This document shows, piece after piece, positions 16,358-24,312 of a stretch of DNA of 51,026 nucleotides. The stretch is taken from the NCBI GenBank assembly GCA_009777825.1, contig WRLA01000014.1, positions 1 to 51,026 of the forward strand. The letters run 5' to 3'. The notes below the pieces were generated by a model. It saw nothing but the letters and a program-made list of their open reading frames with translations. It was not told the DNA's origin and ran no database searches. This DNA is from Bacteroidales bacterium (lineage in GTDB: Bacteria > Bacteroidota > Bacteroidia > Bacteroidales > WRLA01). A program made the translations under genes and the position numbers. Position 1 is the first letter of the stretch; every line of letters begins with the position of its first letter.

Positions 16358-16495
16358 TTATTTTCTGTATTCCTGAATAAGCCAAGTTTTTCCAACCTGC
16401 CGTGCGCCTAAAAACATAAGCGGCTTTTTGTTTTTATCTAACTTCCACTGTATGAGTTGTTTAATTGCAGTCCTATACATTTTTTTGCAGTTCAT
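16358..16495 (-). pseudogene. AAA_14 ATPase, N-terminal fragment
   Basis: Forty-five codons on the minus strand read M-Y-R-T-A-I-K-Q-L (from the second ATG at 16480), then K-P-L-M-F-L-G-A-R-Q-V-G-K-T-W-L-I-Q-E-Y, the start and Walker A of an AAA_14/DUF4143 ATPase. The frame then hits a TAA. A good promoter box lies upstream (minus TATCTTTG, 16536-16543). The rest of the roughly 400-codon gene is gone and the asparagine-synthase-like gene follows 22 bp later. It is not a copy of the intact ATPase at 13559-14728, whose Walker A is G-P-K-Q-S-G-K-S. Confidence 0.75.
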
Positions 16496-16578
16496 TTATT
16501 GAATATTAAACACTTTTTTGCAACAAATTCGACTGCAAAGATACACTTTTCTTGACTAACTCGGGGGCGTGATATACA

Positions 16579-16911
16579 GGGAGTGTATGACAAATTGGAC
16601 TAATGTTAATGACGGTGTTTAAAAGATGAGATTTCTCCTGCTTCGTACCTCGCAGTCGAAATGACAATGTGCGCTTTAAGAGAGGGGCGGTGTCTCAAAA
16701 GTGCTTTAGCACGCAGATGACGCAGATTTTTATGTCATTGATAATCAGGTATATATGGAAATCGCAGAAGTTTATTATCTGCGAAAATCCATATTATCTG
16801 CGTGCTTTTAAGACAGTCCCTCCATCGTCATTCCGAATGGAGCGTAGCGACATGAGGAATCTAATGCATTACGCAAACATGTTGCAAAACTGTCCAATTT
16901 GTCATACTCCC
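16579..16911. repeat. Three-level nested palindromic repeat element
   Basis: Three inverted-repeat pairs are nested. The outer arms are 16579-16600 and 16892-16911 (core TATGACAAATTGGAC). The middle arms are 16628-16665 and 16827-16862, a chromosome-wide type of repeat built on GAGGAATCT/GTCATTCCGA. The inner arms are 16689-16730 and 16791-16821 (ACGCAGAT words). The whole 333 bp could fold into one long imperfect cruciform. It contains no gene: the one open frame across it is made of repeat arms. It fills most of the gap 16496-17011. Confidence 0.7.
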
Positions 16912-16925
16912 AATCCCCCGAAAAC

Positions 16926-16950
16926 AAAATCCCGCACGAGGCGGGATTGA
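16926..16950. terminator. Bidirectional intrinsic terminator
   Basis: A perfect 8-bp stem pairs 16928-16935 (AATCCCGC) with 16941-16948 around ACGAG. It is flanked by TTTTGTTTT on the minus-strand side. It is placed to end the minus-strand gene at 17012-17401. Confidence 0.7.
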
Positions 16951-17011
16951 AAACTGATTACACTCTTTTAGAGCGCGGGGCGCACCGATTACAAATCAGC
17001 GTAAGCGGAAA

Positions 17012-17401
17012 TTAATTTTTTTCACAATCTGCTCCTGAAAGGGTGATTTTCACGTCGGCTTTTGTTAATCCTTTCTTGCTAGTCTTAATGGTAAATGGTA
17101 TTTCCATCTTGGTTTCAGCTGGGTTAATTAATTCATCTTCATTAACTACTACCTGTACTCCTGCGACAGACAACGAATATGTTACATTTGCTTTTTCTTT
17201 GGAACTATTGCTAAATGTAAACTTAACCGTCCCTGTTGTTGTTTCGTTATTGAGAGTAGGCTGCCGTTCTACTTGCAATGTAATCCCTTTTACAATTACA
17301 GTTCCATAAGCACCTTTTATTTTACAAGTAGGCGGGTCTGCTGCGTGTACACTCATTCCAAAGCCAATTACGGCTACTAAAATTAAAATTACTTTTTTCA
17401 T
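17012..17401 (-). CDS. Small secreted protein of unknown function
   Basis: The protein has 129 residues from the ATG at 17401 (M-K-K-V-I-L-I-L); four upstream codons are also open. The first 20 residues are a signal peptide cleaved after H-A-A. The mature part is beta-rich with conserved-looking strands (V-K-F-T-F-S-N-S-S-K-E-K-A-N-V-T-Y), resembling an Ig-like or DUF-type periplasmic domain, and ends with one of only two mature cysteines (A-D-C-E-K-N). I do not recognise the family. Its upstream region is copy 2 of the repeated leader element. A strong terminator follows at 16926-16950. Confidence 0.75.
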   Translation of the reverse strand: MKKVILILVAVIGFGMSVHAADPPTCKIKGAYGTVIVKGITLQVERQPTLNNETTTGTVKFTFSNSSKEKANVTYSLSVAGVQVVVNEDELINPAETKMEIPFTIKTSKKGLTKADVKITLSGADCEKN

Positions 17402-17439
17402 TTCTAAATACAATTAACCTATACATTGTGAGGTTTTAA

Positions 17440-17600
17440 ATTACAAATTTTTTACTCCTTCTACTCGTGTGGCTTTTCGTAGGAAATAACCCGCCCGTTT
17501 TAGGAGTTTCATCTCTCCCCGCACTATTTTTGAGTGTTTTTGCAGTTTCACTCCGCGAGTTTTGGGAACAGTTGCGGTTCTGTCTTATATGTTGATAGCC
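17440..17600 (-). repeat. Leader-type repeat, copy 2 (complete)
   Basis: Read on the minus strand, the element has a 5' block (CATATAAGACAGAACCGCAA then CTGTTCCCAAAA), a variable GC-rich spacer of about 65 nt, and a 3' block (ATTTCCTACGAAAAGCC then CACGAGTAGAAGGA). It lies 35-190 bp upstream of the ATG of the small secreted protein, on the same strand. The same layout recurs at 37978-38085 before a lipoprotein gene. The frame that runs through it is not preserved between copies: spacer length and substitutions are not codon-like. It therefore looks like a DNA or RNA element. Confidence 0.75.
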
Positions 17601-17630
17601 ATTCATTATTTTCAAATTTCCGACAAACAA

Positions 17631-17651
17631 AAAAGCGGACTTGAATCCGCT
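17631..17651 (-). terminator. Terminator of the rod-shaped RNA
   Basis: A perfect 6-bp stem pairs 17634-17639 (AGCGGA) with 17646-17651, with a 6-nt loop. On the minus strand it is followed by TTTTTTG. Three bases of the stem are shared with the outer helix of the rod, so the two structures are partly exclusive. Confidence 0.7.
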
Positions 17652-17857
17652 CTTGAGGTTGTAGGAAAGTACCCGTTAATACAAATAAATAAGTCCGCAT
17701 TATTGGACTATTCTTGCATCAACCTTTGAAACTTCCTACATTTCAAGAGCAAGGCGTAGCAAAACGCTATTCTATGTGTCCTGTTTTGTGCTTGTTAGCA
17801 CATTGTTCGATGTCCATAATTCAACAATATTTTTTTATTTATAATTCTGTTTATAAT
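17631..17857 (-). ncRNA. Candidate structured small RNA with a rod-shaped hairpin
   Basis: A strong minus-strand promoter box (TATCTTTG, 17865-17872, with TTG at -33) and a perfect terminator (17631-17651) bracket about 225 nt without a gene. The 3' half folds into one long rod: 743-750 with 649-656, 733-740 with 660-667, 714-723 with 675-684 (two G-U pairs), and 705-712 with 688-696 (one bulge); all numbers are the last three digits after 17000. The 5' half has three small hairpins. Overall shape and size recall 6S RNA, which sequesters sigma-70 polymerase, but I do not recognise the sequence. It ends just upstream of leader copy 2. Confidence 0.55.
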
Positions 17858-17864
17858 TCGTGCG

Positions 17865-17872
17865 CAAAGATA
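17865..17872 (-). promoter_or_regulatory. Promoter -7 box of the rod-shaped RNA
   Basis: The minus strand reads TATCTTTG with CG after it and a TTGTTG at the -33 position, a very good match to the Bacteroidota housekeeping promoter. Confidence 0.6.
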
Positions 17873-17944
17873 CAACTATTTTATATTGCAACAAGGAAAA
17901 GTAAAATTTTTTTATTTATCTATTAATAATTCGAAAAATTCATG

Positions 17945-17972
17945 TACATTTGCATTCTCATACAAAAGGAGG
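17945..17972 (+). promoter_or_regulatory. Promoter box and strong Shine-Dalgarno of the VapBC-like pair
   Basis: TACATTTG (17945-17952) is the -7 box. AAAGGAGG (17965-17972) ends 4 bp before the ATG at 17977. A full anti-SD match like this is rare in Bacteroidota, and here it sets the start of the antitoxin. Confidence 0.6.
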
Positions 17973-17976
17973 TTTT

Positions 17977-18234
17977 ATGTCTTACACAACTATAACTGTA
18001 AATGAAATTCAACCGTTGGTCTTGCAGATTTTCGGTAACAGAAGAATTACAGCCATTACAACAGATAACACAATGGTTTTAACTGCTACCGAAAAAGACA
18101 ATGTCAATCAAAACACGGCTATGGACAAATTATGTGGAATGTTCAAAAACACAAGATTGTTGTCTTCTGATGATTTTGCGAAAAACAAAGGAATTGAAAA
18201 AAAATTAGAGGAAAGGAAATTCGGTTATGAATAA
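17977..18234 (+). CDS. Small antitoxin-like protein upstream of a PIN toxin
   Basis: The protein has 85 residues from the ATG at 17977, chosen because of the AAAGGAGG in front; the frame is open nine codons further up. It is short and charged with an N-terminal beta segment (T-T-I-T-V-N-E-I) and a C-terminal K/E-rich tail. I see no known antitoxin DNA-binding motif. Its position, size and 8-bp overlap with a PIN-domain gene make it the likely antitoxin, with the C-terminus probably wrapping the toxin. Composition is AT-rich. Confidence 0.65.
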   Translation: MSYTTITVNEIQPLVLQIFGNRRITAITTDNTMVLTATEKDNVNQNTAMDKLCGMFKNTRLLSSDDFAKNKGIEKKLEERKFGYE

Positions 18235-18628
18235 GTTTGTATTAGATGCTTGTGCCGTTCTTGCATTGATAAAAGGAGAACAAGGCATGAATATCGTAAA
18301 AAGCGCTATTGAAAGTGATGCTGAAGTGTTCATACATTCTGTAACACTTCTTGAGATTTATTATAACGTGGCTAAAGAACTTGGAATAGATAGCGCCGAT
18401 TTATTTTTTGAACAGATTATACAAACCAAAATAAAAATCATCTACGAAATAACGGAAAGCACAATTAAAAGCGCAGGATATATGAAATCTAAATATAAAA
18501 TCTCACTCGGTGATTCCTTTGTCTTGGCAACGGCAAAATGGCACAAGGCAAAAGTAATTTCGTCCGACCACCACGAATTGGATGTCATAGAAACATCGGA
18601 AAACATTGATTTTTTGTGGATTAGATAA
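18227..18628 (+). CDS. PIN-domain ribonuclease toxin (VapC-like)
   Basis: The protein has 133 residues. PIN-domain acidic residues are visible: D7 in V-L-D-A-C-A-V-L-A, E45 in L-L-E-I-Y-Y-N-V, and D96 in L-G-D-S-F-V-L-A-T-A. The K-V-I-S-S-D-H-H-E-L end strand is also typical. VapC toxins cut tRNA or rRNA and are held by the co-encoded antitoxin. It overlaps its presumed antitoxin gene by 8 bp. All catalytic positions look intact, so the pair may be functional. Confidence 0.88.
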   Translation: MNKFVLDACAVLALIKGEQGMNIVKSAIESDAEVFIHSVTLLEIYYNVAKELGIDSADLFFEQIIQTKIKIIYEITESTIKSAGYMKSKYKISLGDSFVLATAKWHKAKVISSDHHELDVIETSENIDFLWIR

Positions 18629-18658
18629 TTTTAATGTCAAAAAGTTTAAAAATAAATA

Positions 18659-20797
18659 ATGACAACATCTTTTTCAAAACAAATCGCCGCCGCGCTGCAC
18701 CTCTCGTTATGGCAGGTAGAGAGCGTTTTACAGTTATTGAGCGAGGACGCTTCTATCCCTTTCATCTCCCGTTACCGGAAAGAGCGCACCGGCTCGTTGG
18801 ACGAGGTGCAGATTATGGCAATCCGCGACGAAAACGAGCGGTTGACGGCGTTGGAAAAACGACGCGCCGCCATCATCGAAAGCATCGTCGAACAGGGGAA
18901 AATGACGCCTGAGTTACAACAGAAGATAGACGCTGTGCAAACGCTCTCCGAGTTGGAAGACCTCTATCTACCCTACAAACCGAAACGGCGTACCCGCGCC
19001 ACCGTCGCCAAAGAGAAAGGTTTGGAGCCGTTAGCCAAGATGCTGATGGCGCAACACTACGGCGATGTGAAAAACATGGCGCAACGATTCGTCTCAACGG
19101 AAAAAGGCGTCAACAGCGTCGAAGAGGCGTTAGACGGCGCTTGCGACATCATCGCCGAATGGGTGAGCGAGGATGCTGTGGTGCGCAATCGCATCCGCAA
19201 TCTGTTCCGTCGCTCGGCGATGCTGCAAAGCAAGGCGGTGAAAGAGGTAAAAGGCAAAAAAGAGGACGCCCGGAAATATGCCGACTGGAACGATTGGAGC
19301 GAACCGGCGATGAAAGCGCCTTCGCACCGTATCTTAGCGATTTTCAGAGGTGAAAACGAGGGATTTTTGCGTCTGAAAATAGAACCCGACGCCGACGAAG
19401 CCATCGCCGGCATCCAACGCGGCTACGTGAGAAACGACAGCGAGGCGGCGAAGTATGTGGCGCGTGCCGTCGAAGACAGTTATAAACGGCTTGTCGAACC
19501 TTCGGTGGAGAATGAAATACGCGCCGAGATAAAAGAATCTGCCGACAAAAAAGCCATCCAGATATTCGGCGAAAACCTGCAACAACTGCTTATGGCGGCG
19601 CCCGTCGGCGAAAAAAACGTCCTCGCCATTGACCCCGGATTCCGTACCGGCTGTAAATTAGTGTGCCTGAACCGGCAAGGCGACCTGCTGCACAATGAAA
19701 CCATCTATCCGCATCTCAACAAAGATGGAAAAGAACTCTCCATGCACAAACTGCGTGCCTTAGCAAATATGTTTCACATCGAAGCCATCGCCATCGGAAA
19801 CGGCACGGCGGGACGCGAAACGGAAGACATCATCCGCAAAGTCAGGTTCGACAGAGATCTTATCGCAGTCATGGTCAATGAAAGCGGCGCATCGATATAC
19901 TCCACCTCCGACGTGGCGCGGCGGGAGTTTCCTAACTACGACGTTACGGTGCGCGGAGCCGTCTCCATCGGTCGCCGACTGCAAGACCCGCTGTCGGAGT
20001 TGGTGAAGATTGACCCAAAATCCATCGGCGTAGGACAATATCAACACGATGTTGACCAAAAAGCGCTCAAACAACGTTTGGACGATGTTGTGGTTAGTTG
20101 CGTCAACGTCGTCGGCGTTCATCTCAACACCGCCGGACGGGAACTGCTCTCCTACGTGTCGGGCATGAGCGGCGCCTTAGCCGAAAAGGTCATCGCCTAC
20201 CGAGAAGCCAACGGAGCCTTTAAATCACGAAAGGAACTCCTCAAAATACCGCGTTTCGGCGCCAAGACCTTTGAACAGGCAGCCGGTTTCCTCCGCATCC
20301 GCGACGCCGAAAATCCCTTGGACAACTCGTCGGTACATCCCGAAAGTTATCATATCGTGGAAAAAATGGCAAAAGACCTCAACGTGGACACTAAAACGCT
20401 GATTGCCAACAAAGAACTCATCGCCCAAATTGACGTCAAACGCTACATCACCGCCGAAGTCGGCGCCCCCACCTTGAACGACATCATCGAAGAGTTGAAA
20501 CGTCCCGGACGCGACCCGCGCCAAGATTTCGCCGCCATGGAGTTTGACGACGCCATCCGAAGCATCGCCGACGTGAAACCCGGAATGACCCTGCAAGGCA
20601 TCGTCTCCAACATCACCGCTTTCGGCGCCTTCGTGGACATCGGCGTCAAAACGTCCGGATTGGTACACGTCAGCCAACTGCGAGCGGGATTTGTGAAAAA
20701 CCCTTCGGAGGTGGTCTCCCTAAACCAGAAAGTAACCGTGAAGGTGTTAGACGTGGATATGGAACGGGATCGTATCTCGCTGACGATGAGAGTATAA
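18659..20797 (+). CDS. tex: Tex family RNA-binding transcription accessory protein
   Basis: The protein has 712 residues, the normal length. Domains in order: helical Tex N-terminal region (1-190); YqgF-like RNase H fold (about 320-450) with V-L-A-I-D-P-G-F-R-T-G-C-K; helix-hairpin-helix region (about 490-560) with L-N-T-A-G-R-E-L-L and I-P-R-F-G-A-K-T-F-E-Q; and a C-terminal S1 domain (about 645-712) with G-M-T-L-Q-G-I-V-S-N-I-T-A-F-G-A-F-V-D-I-G-V. Tex binds nucleic acid and affects transcription; its exact role is unsettled. It is convergent with the beta-mannosidase gene, 6 bp apart. Confidence 0.96.
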   Translation: MTTSFSKQIAAALHLSLWQVESVLQLLSEDASIPFISRYRKERTGSLDEVQIMAIRDENERLTALEKRRAAIIESIVEQGKMTPELQQKIDAVQTLSELEDLYLPYKPKRRTRATVAKEKGLEPLAKMLMAQHYGDVKNMAQRFVSTEKGVNSVEEALDGACDIIAEWVSEDAVVRNRIRNLFRRSAMLQSKAVKEVKGKKEDARKYADWNDWSEPAMKAPSHRILAIFRGENEGFLRLKIEPDADEAIAGIQRGYVRNDSEAAKYVARAVEDSYKRLVEPSVENEIRAEIKESADKKAIQIFGENLQQLLMAAPVGEKNVLAIDPGFRTGCKLVCLNRQGDLLHNETIYPHLNKDGKELSMHKLRALANMFHIEAIAIGNGTAGRETEDIIRKVRFDRDLIAVMVNESGASIYSTSDVARREFPNYDVTVRGAVSIGRRLQDPLSELVKIDPKSIGVGQYQHDVDQKALKQRLDDVVVSCVNVVGVHLNTAGRELLSYVSGMSGALAEKVIAYREANGAFKSRKELLKIPRFGAKTFEQAAGFLRIRDAENPLDNSSVHPESYHIVEKMAKDLNVDTKTLIANKELIAQIDVKRYITAEVGAPTLNDIIEELKRPGRDPRQDFAAMEFDDAIRSIADVKPGMTLQGIVSNITAFGAFVDIGVKTSGLVHVSQLRAGFVKNPSEVVSLNQKVTVKVLDVDMERDRISLTMRV

Positions 20798-20803
20798 TCT
20801 ACC

Positions 20804-23437
20804 TTATTTTGCCTCTTTCAAAGTCAACGTTTTAAGTTTACCTTTAAATTCTGCAAACGAATTTACACTGTTTACCGGCTTAAAGGTCAATCTTCTGCTT
20901 TCGTTGGGGAGGAGGTCGAAAAAGTTATCCGAGAACACGCCTTCTATGTCGGATTCGGTGTAGAGGTAGAGGTTTTTCACTAATGTTCCGTTTCCGGAGA
21001 TGGTTATTTCGTAATGGCCATTTTCTTCTTCAACAGTTATATTTAACTGATAATCAGGTAATTCCAAGAGTTTTGGCGGGACGAAATAATAGATGTTTTT
21101 TGCGATAGTTCCTTGTTGGTCGTCGGATAGATTGAGCGTGTCGGAATGTGATACAGTGAGTGTGTCGAAGTGTGATACACTGAGCGTGTCGAAGTGCAAT
21201 GTCAACATGGTTGTGGTAAAATAATCCTCAAAGATTGTTTTCGGAAGGCGGTGAAATGACTGTGAGGAATTTTCCGGCACGACCATTGTTTCAAAAACTT
21301 TCTCATCTATCACCTCTCCCGTAAAATCTTCCCATCGCAGGGTGATATTTCCGGTAATTTCGTGCTGTAAGTCGGAGACGATGAAAAAAACCAAGTCGTC
21401 ATTTTCCGGAGCGACGGAGAGGATGATCGGTTGAAAAGCGTTTCGTGCGGCATAGTACGAGGCTTTTCTTCGATATTTGGCGTCAATGCTGCTCCACGAG
21501 ACCACGGGCCAACAGTCGTTCAGTTGCCAGTAGAGCGTTCCCATGCAGTGTGGCTTTTTGCGGCGGTGGGCTTCAAAGGCGTTTTCCATGCCGCGGGCTT
21601 GCAGCAACTGGCTGACATAGACATAGTTGAAGAAATTTTTTGGAACGTTATAGTCGCGTTTCATGTAATCACGGATGATTTCGTATCCGCGGGGATGTTT
21701 TTGATGCGTTTTCATGGCGGCGGAATACAAAAACCTGTCGTCAGGCTCGGTAAAAGAGGCAATGGTGGCGTAATCGGGAAACGATTGGAAGCCGTATTCC
21801 GACATGAACCGTCCGGTTTTGGCGTCCCAGACCTCAAACGGTTCTTCGCCCCACCAAACGCCCCAATAGTGGGAATCGCCCTCGGTGATGCACTGCGGAT
21901 GCCCCCATCCCCATTCCGGAGATGAAGTGTGATATGCCCGTCCCGAATCGTAGTTAGAGATGGCTTCCAGCAGGATATTTTCGAAAATCGTCCGGTTGTG
22001 CGACCAGATTTCGTCCTGTTCGTTTTGGGAATATTGGTTTTTCCAACCCCAGTCGTCCCATCCGTTTTTCACCTCATTATTGCCGCACCAAAGAGCGAGG
22101 CAAGGATAATTGCGCAACCGTTTTACCTGATACTCAGCCTCTTTCGCCACAGACCGCAAAAAGCCGGAGTCGCCCGGATATAACGCGCAGGAAAAGATAA
22201 AATCCTGCCATATCAAGATGCCGAGACTGTCGCACAGGCGGTAAAAGTCGTCATCCTCATAAACGCCGCCGCCCCACACACGCAACATGTTCATATTGGC
22301 GTCTTTTGCGGCGGTCAACAATGTTCGGTGTTGTTGCAAAGTAACTCTGTTCGGGAAGTTATCCTGCGGGATGTAGTTGGCGCCCTTCATAAAAACGGCT
22401 TTCCCGTTGATGTAAAAGGTGAAAGAAATCCCTGTTGAGTCTTTTTCGCGAACCAATTCTATCGTCCGCAGCCCTGTTTGAGCGGAAATGTGGGCGAGGG
22501 TCTTTTTGCTTTGTAACGTTACTTCCACGTCGTATAACTTCTGCGAACCCAATCCGTTGGGATTCCACCGTTCCGGATTTTCGATTTCGAAATCTCTGAA
22601 AATCACGTTTTTCCCCTTGTTCAAAGTAACATTTTGTTCAACAAGCAGCGTGTCCCGATCTACTTCGAGATAGAAATCCGCAGTCGCCGCTTTGTCCGAA
22701 AACACCTCAACGGCGACACGCATCTGCGCCGATTCGTCGGAAAGCGCCTTTTGCACAATCTGCATGTTTTCGATTTTAAACTCATTCCAACCCAACAAAA
22801 ACACAGGCTTCCACAAACCGCAAGTGATTAATGTAGCACCCCAGTCCCATCCGAAGTGATACGGCGCTTTTCGGGAAAAAGCCCGCTCGTCGGGTAGCGT
22901 ATAATCTAACTTTTCCGCTTCAGCCGCATTGTAATCCGTCGCCGGATGAAAGCGTACCAACAACTCATTGTCTCCCTTTTTCAACATTTTGGAAACATCG
23001 AAAATCCATGGATGAAACATATTATTGGTCTTCCCCGAAGGCGTTTCCGCACTTAATTGAGTCCCATTGAGGAAGATAGAGGCATGGGTGTCAATGCCTT
23101 CAAACACCAATTCGATGTTTTTACAACGTTTCCGAAGTTCATCAGCGTTGAACAGTTTGCGATACTCCCATGTTGTCTCCGCAATCCATTGTACGCTGTC
23201 TTCATTGGAAGAGAAGAACGGATCCGGAATCATCCGATTGTACAACAAGTCGGTATGTACGCATCCCGGAACGGTAGCGGGAAACCACAACGCGCCATCG
23301 TCAGACCGAAACGACCATTCGCCCTCAAGAGAAAACGTTTCCGGCGAAACTTGTATCTCTTTCCCCTCTTTGCATGATAACATGGCAAGCAGGAGACAGA
23401 GAAAAAGAACGAAAATAAAACCTTTTTTTACCATCAC
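20804..23437 (-). CDS. Beta-mannosidase, glycoside hydrolase family 2
   Basis: The protein has 877 residues with a lipoprotein-type signal (L-A-M-L-S-C, Cys22), so it probably acts at the cell surface or in the periplasm. It removes beta-mannose from manno-oligosaccharides or N-glycan cores. GH2 layout: sugar-binding jellyroll (30-210), Ig-like domain, TIM barrel with the acid/base Glu in W-C-G-N-N-E and the nucleophile in S-E-Y-G-F-Q-S-F-P, then C-terminal beta domains. In the C-terminal part, three copies of an 8-residue unit (consensus S-H-F-D-T-L-x-V) are encoded by a 24-bp tandem repeat at 21131-21202 and are not part of the family. Confidence 0.93.
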   Translation of the reverse strand: MMVKKGFIFVLFLCLLLAMLSCKEGKEIQVSPETFSLEGEWSFRSDDGALWFPATVPGCVHTDLLYNRMIPDPFFSSNEDSVQWIAETTWEYRKLFNADELRKRCKNIELVFEGIDTHASIFLNGTQLSAETPSGKTNNMFHPWIFDVSKMLKKGDNELLVRFHPATDYNAAEAEKLDYTLPDERAFSRKAPYHFGWDWGATLITCGLWKPVFLLGWNEFKIENMQIVQKALSDESAQMRVAVEVFSDKAATADFYLEVDRDTLLVEQNVTLNKGKNVIFRDFEIENPERWNPNGLGSQKLYDVEVTLQSKKTLAHISAQTGLRTIELVREKDSTGISFTFYINGKAVFMKGANYIPQDNFPNRVTLQQHRTLLTAAKDANMNMLRVWGGGVYEDDDFYRLCDSLGILIWQDFIFSCALYPGDSGFLRSVAKEAEYQVKRLRNYPCLALWCGNNEVKNGWDDWGWKNQYSQNEQDEIWSHNRTIFENILLEAISNYDSGRAYHTSSPEWGWGHPQCITEGDSHYWGVWWGEEPFEVWDAKTGRFMSEYGFQSFPDYATIASFTEPDDRFLYSAAMKTHQKHPRGYEIIRDYMKRDYNVPKNFFNYVYVSQLLQARGMENAFEAHRRKKPHCMGTLYWQLNDCWPVVSWSSIDAKYRRKASYYAARNAFQPIILSVAPENDDLVFFIVSDLQHEITGNITLRWEDFTGEVIDEKVFETMVVPENSSQSFHRLPKTIFEDYFTTTMLTLHFDTLSVSHFDTLTVSHSDTLNLSDDQQGTIAKNIYYFVPPKLLELPDYQLNITVEEENGHYEITISGNGTLVKNLYLYTESDIEGVFSDNFFDLLPNESRRLTFKPVNSVNSFAEFKGKLKTLTLKEAK
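21131..21202. repeat. Three 24-bp tandem repeats inside the beta-mannosidase gene
   Basis: Units 21131-21154, 21155-21178 and 21179-21202 share the core GAGYGTGTCGRARTG. This core matches a palindromic repeat widespread in Bacteroidota genomes (CACTGAGCGTGTCGAAGTG). The 24-bp period keeps the reading frame, adding 24 residues just before the conserved I-Y-Y-F-V-P-P-K segment. Confidence 0.85.
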
Positions 23438-23463
23438 AAAATCCGATCATATTGTAAAACTCA

Positions 23464-24312
23464 TTAAACCAACCCCAAATCTCTAAGGAACGCAGGGATA
23501 CTCTGTTCAAAATTAACGCCGAAGCGCACATCTGTTTTTGCCTCGAAGGTGCGTTGTATGCTGTTGGCGGTGAAGTTCACCGCTATCTGGGCGGCTTGAC
23601 GCAGGTCGAAACCGTTGAGTAACGCGCCCAGCAATGCGCTCCCGAAGACATCGCCCGTCCCGTGAAAAAAGCCGGGGACGCGCTTGGCAAAGGCATATTC
23701 GATTTTACCGGAATCTCGCTCGTAGGTGGCTGCGCCCAACTCGTCTTCATCGAAATAGATGCCGGTGAGAACGATTTGCTTCGTCCCTATCGCGCTTAAC
23801 TTTTTCATCAGCGACTCGATATAATCCTGATTGTAAGGACCTTCGCAATACGATTCTCCGGTGAGTAATGCCGCTTCGGTGATGTTGGGAACGATGATGT
23901 CGGCTTTTTCGCATAACGACCTCATGCCGACGGCAAACTCCGGCGAGAAGATGGAGTAGAGTTTTCCATTGTCCGCCATCACGGGGTCAACCATAATCAA
24001 AGTCTCTTTCGACCGAAACATGTCAAAGACCTCTTTCACCAACTCCAACTGCTCAAACGAACCCAGAAATCCGGTATAGATGGCGTCGAATGTCAGATTG
24101 AGCGATTTCCAATGTTGCGTGAAGGGGCGAATGTCTTCCGTCAGGTCGCGGTAGGTGAATCCGGGCAGTCCTCCCGTATGCGTGGAAAGCACGGCGGTGG
24201 GGACGACGGAAGTCTCAACTCCGGCAGCGGAAAGAATAGGTAAAGCGACTGTTAACGAGCATTTTCCAAAGCCCGATATGTCGTGGATGGCGGCGATGCG
24301 TTTTTGTGTCAT
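23464..24312 (-). CDS. Pyridoxamine/pyridoxal kinase family protein
   Basis: The protein has 282 residues from the ATG at 24312 (M-T-Q-K-R-I-A-A-I-H-D-I-S), chosen because it overlaps the upstream stop as ATGA. It phosphorylates B6 vitamers to make pyridoxal phosphate by salvage. It is a ribokinase-fold enzyme: G-F-G-K-C-S-L near the start, V-D-P-V-M-A-D-N in the middle, and the ATP/anion-hole motif G-T-G-D-V-F-G-S-A-L-L-G near residue 225. It is coupled to an uncharacterised secreted protein and to the 19-repeat membrane protein; the link to B6 is unclear. Confidence 0.9.
   Translation of the reverse strand: MTQKRIAAIHDISGFGKCSLTVALPILSAAGVETSVVPTAVLSTHTGGLPGFTYRDLTEDIRPFTQHWKSLNLTFDAIYTGFLGSFEQLELVKEVFDMFRSKETLIMVDPVMADNGKLYSIFSPEFAVGMRSLCEKADIIVPNITEAALLTGESYCEGPYNQDYIESLMKKLSAIGTKQIVLTGIYFDEDELGAATYERDSGKIEYAFAKRVPGFFHGTGDVFGSALLGALLNGFDLRQAAQIAVNFTANSIQRTFEAKTDVRFGVNFEQSIPAFLRDLGLV

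Noticed and set aside
16669..16950. 93-codon plus-strand frame
   Set aside because: It is made of the arms of the nested palindrome and a terminator; no start signal and no protein-like composition.
17436..17630. 64-codon minus-strand frame through leader copy 2 (H-I-R-Q-N-R-N-C-S-Q...)
   Set aside because: The same peptide can be partly read in copy 3, but spacer lengths and substitutions (several change the residue) do not follow codons. I treat it as a DNA/RNA element; a small peptide cannot be fully excluded.
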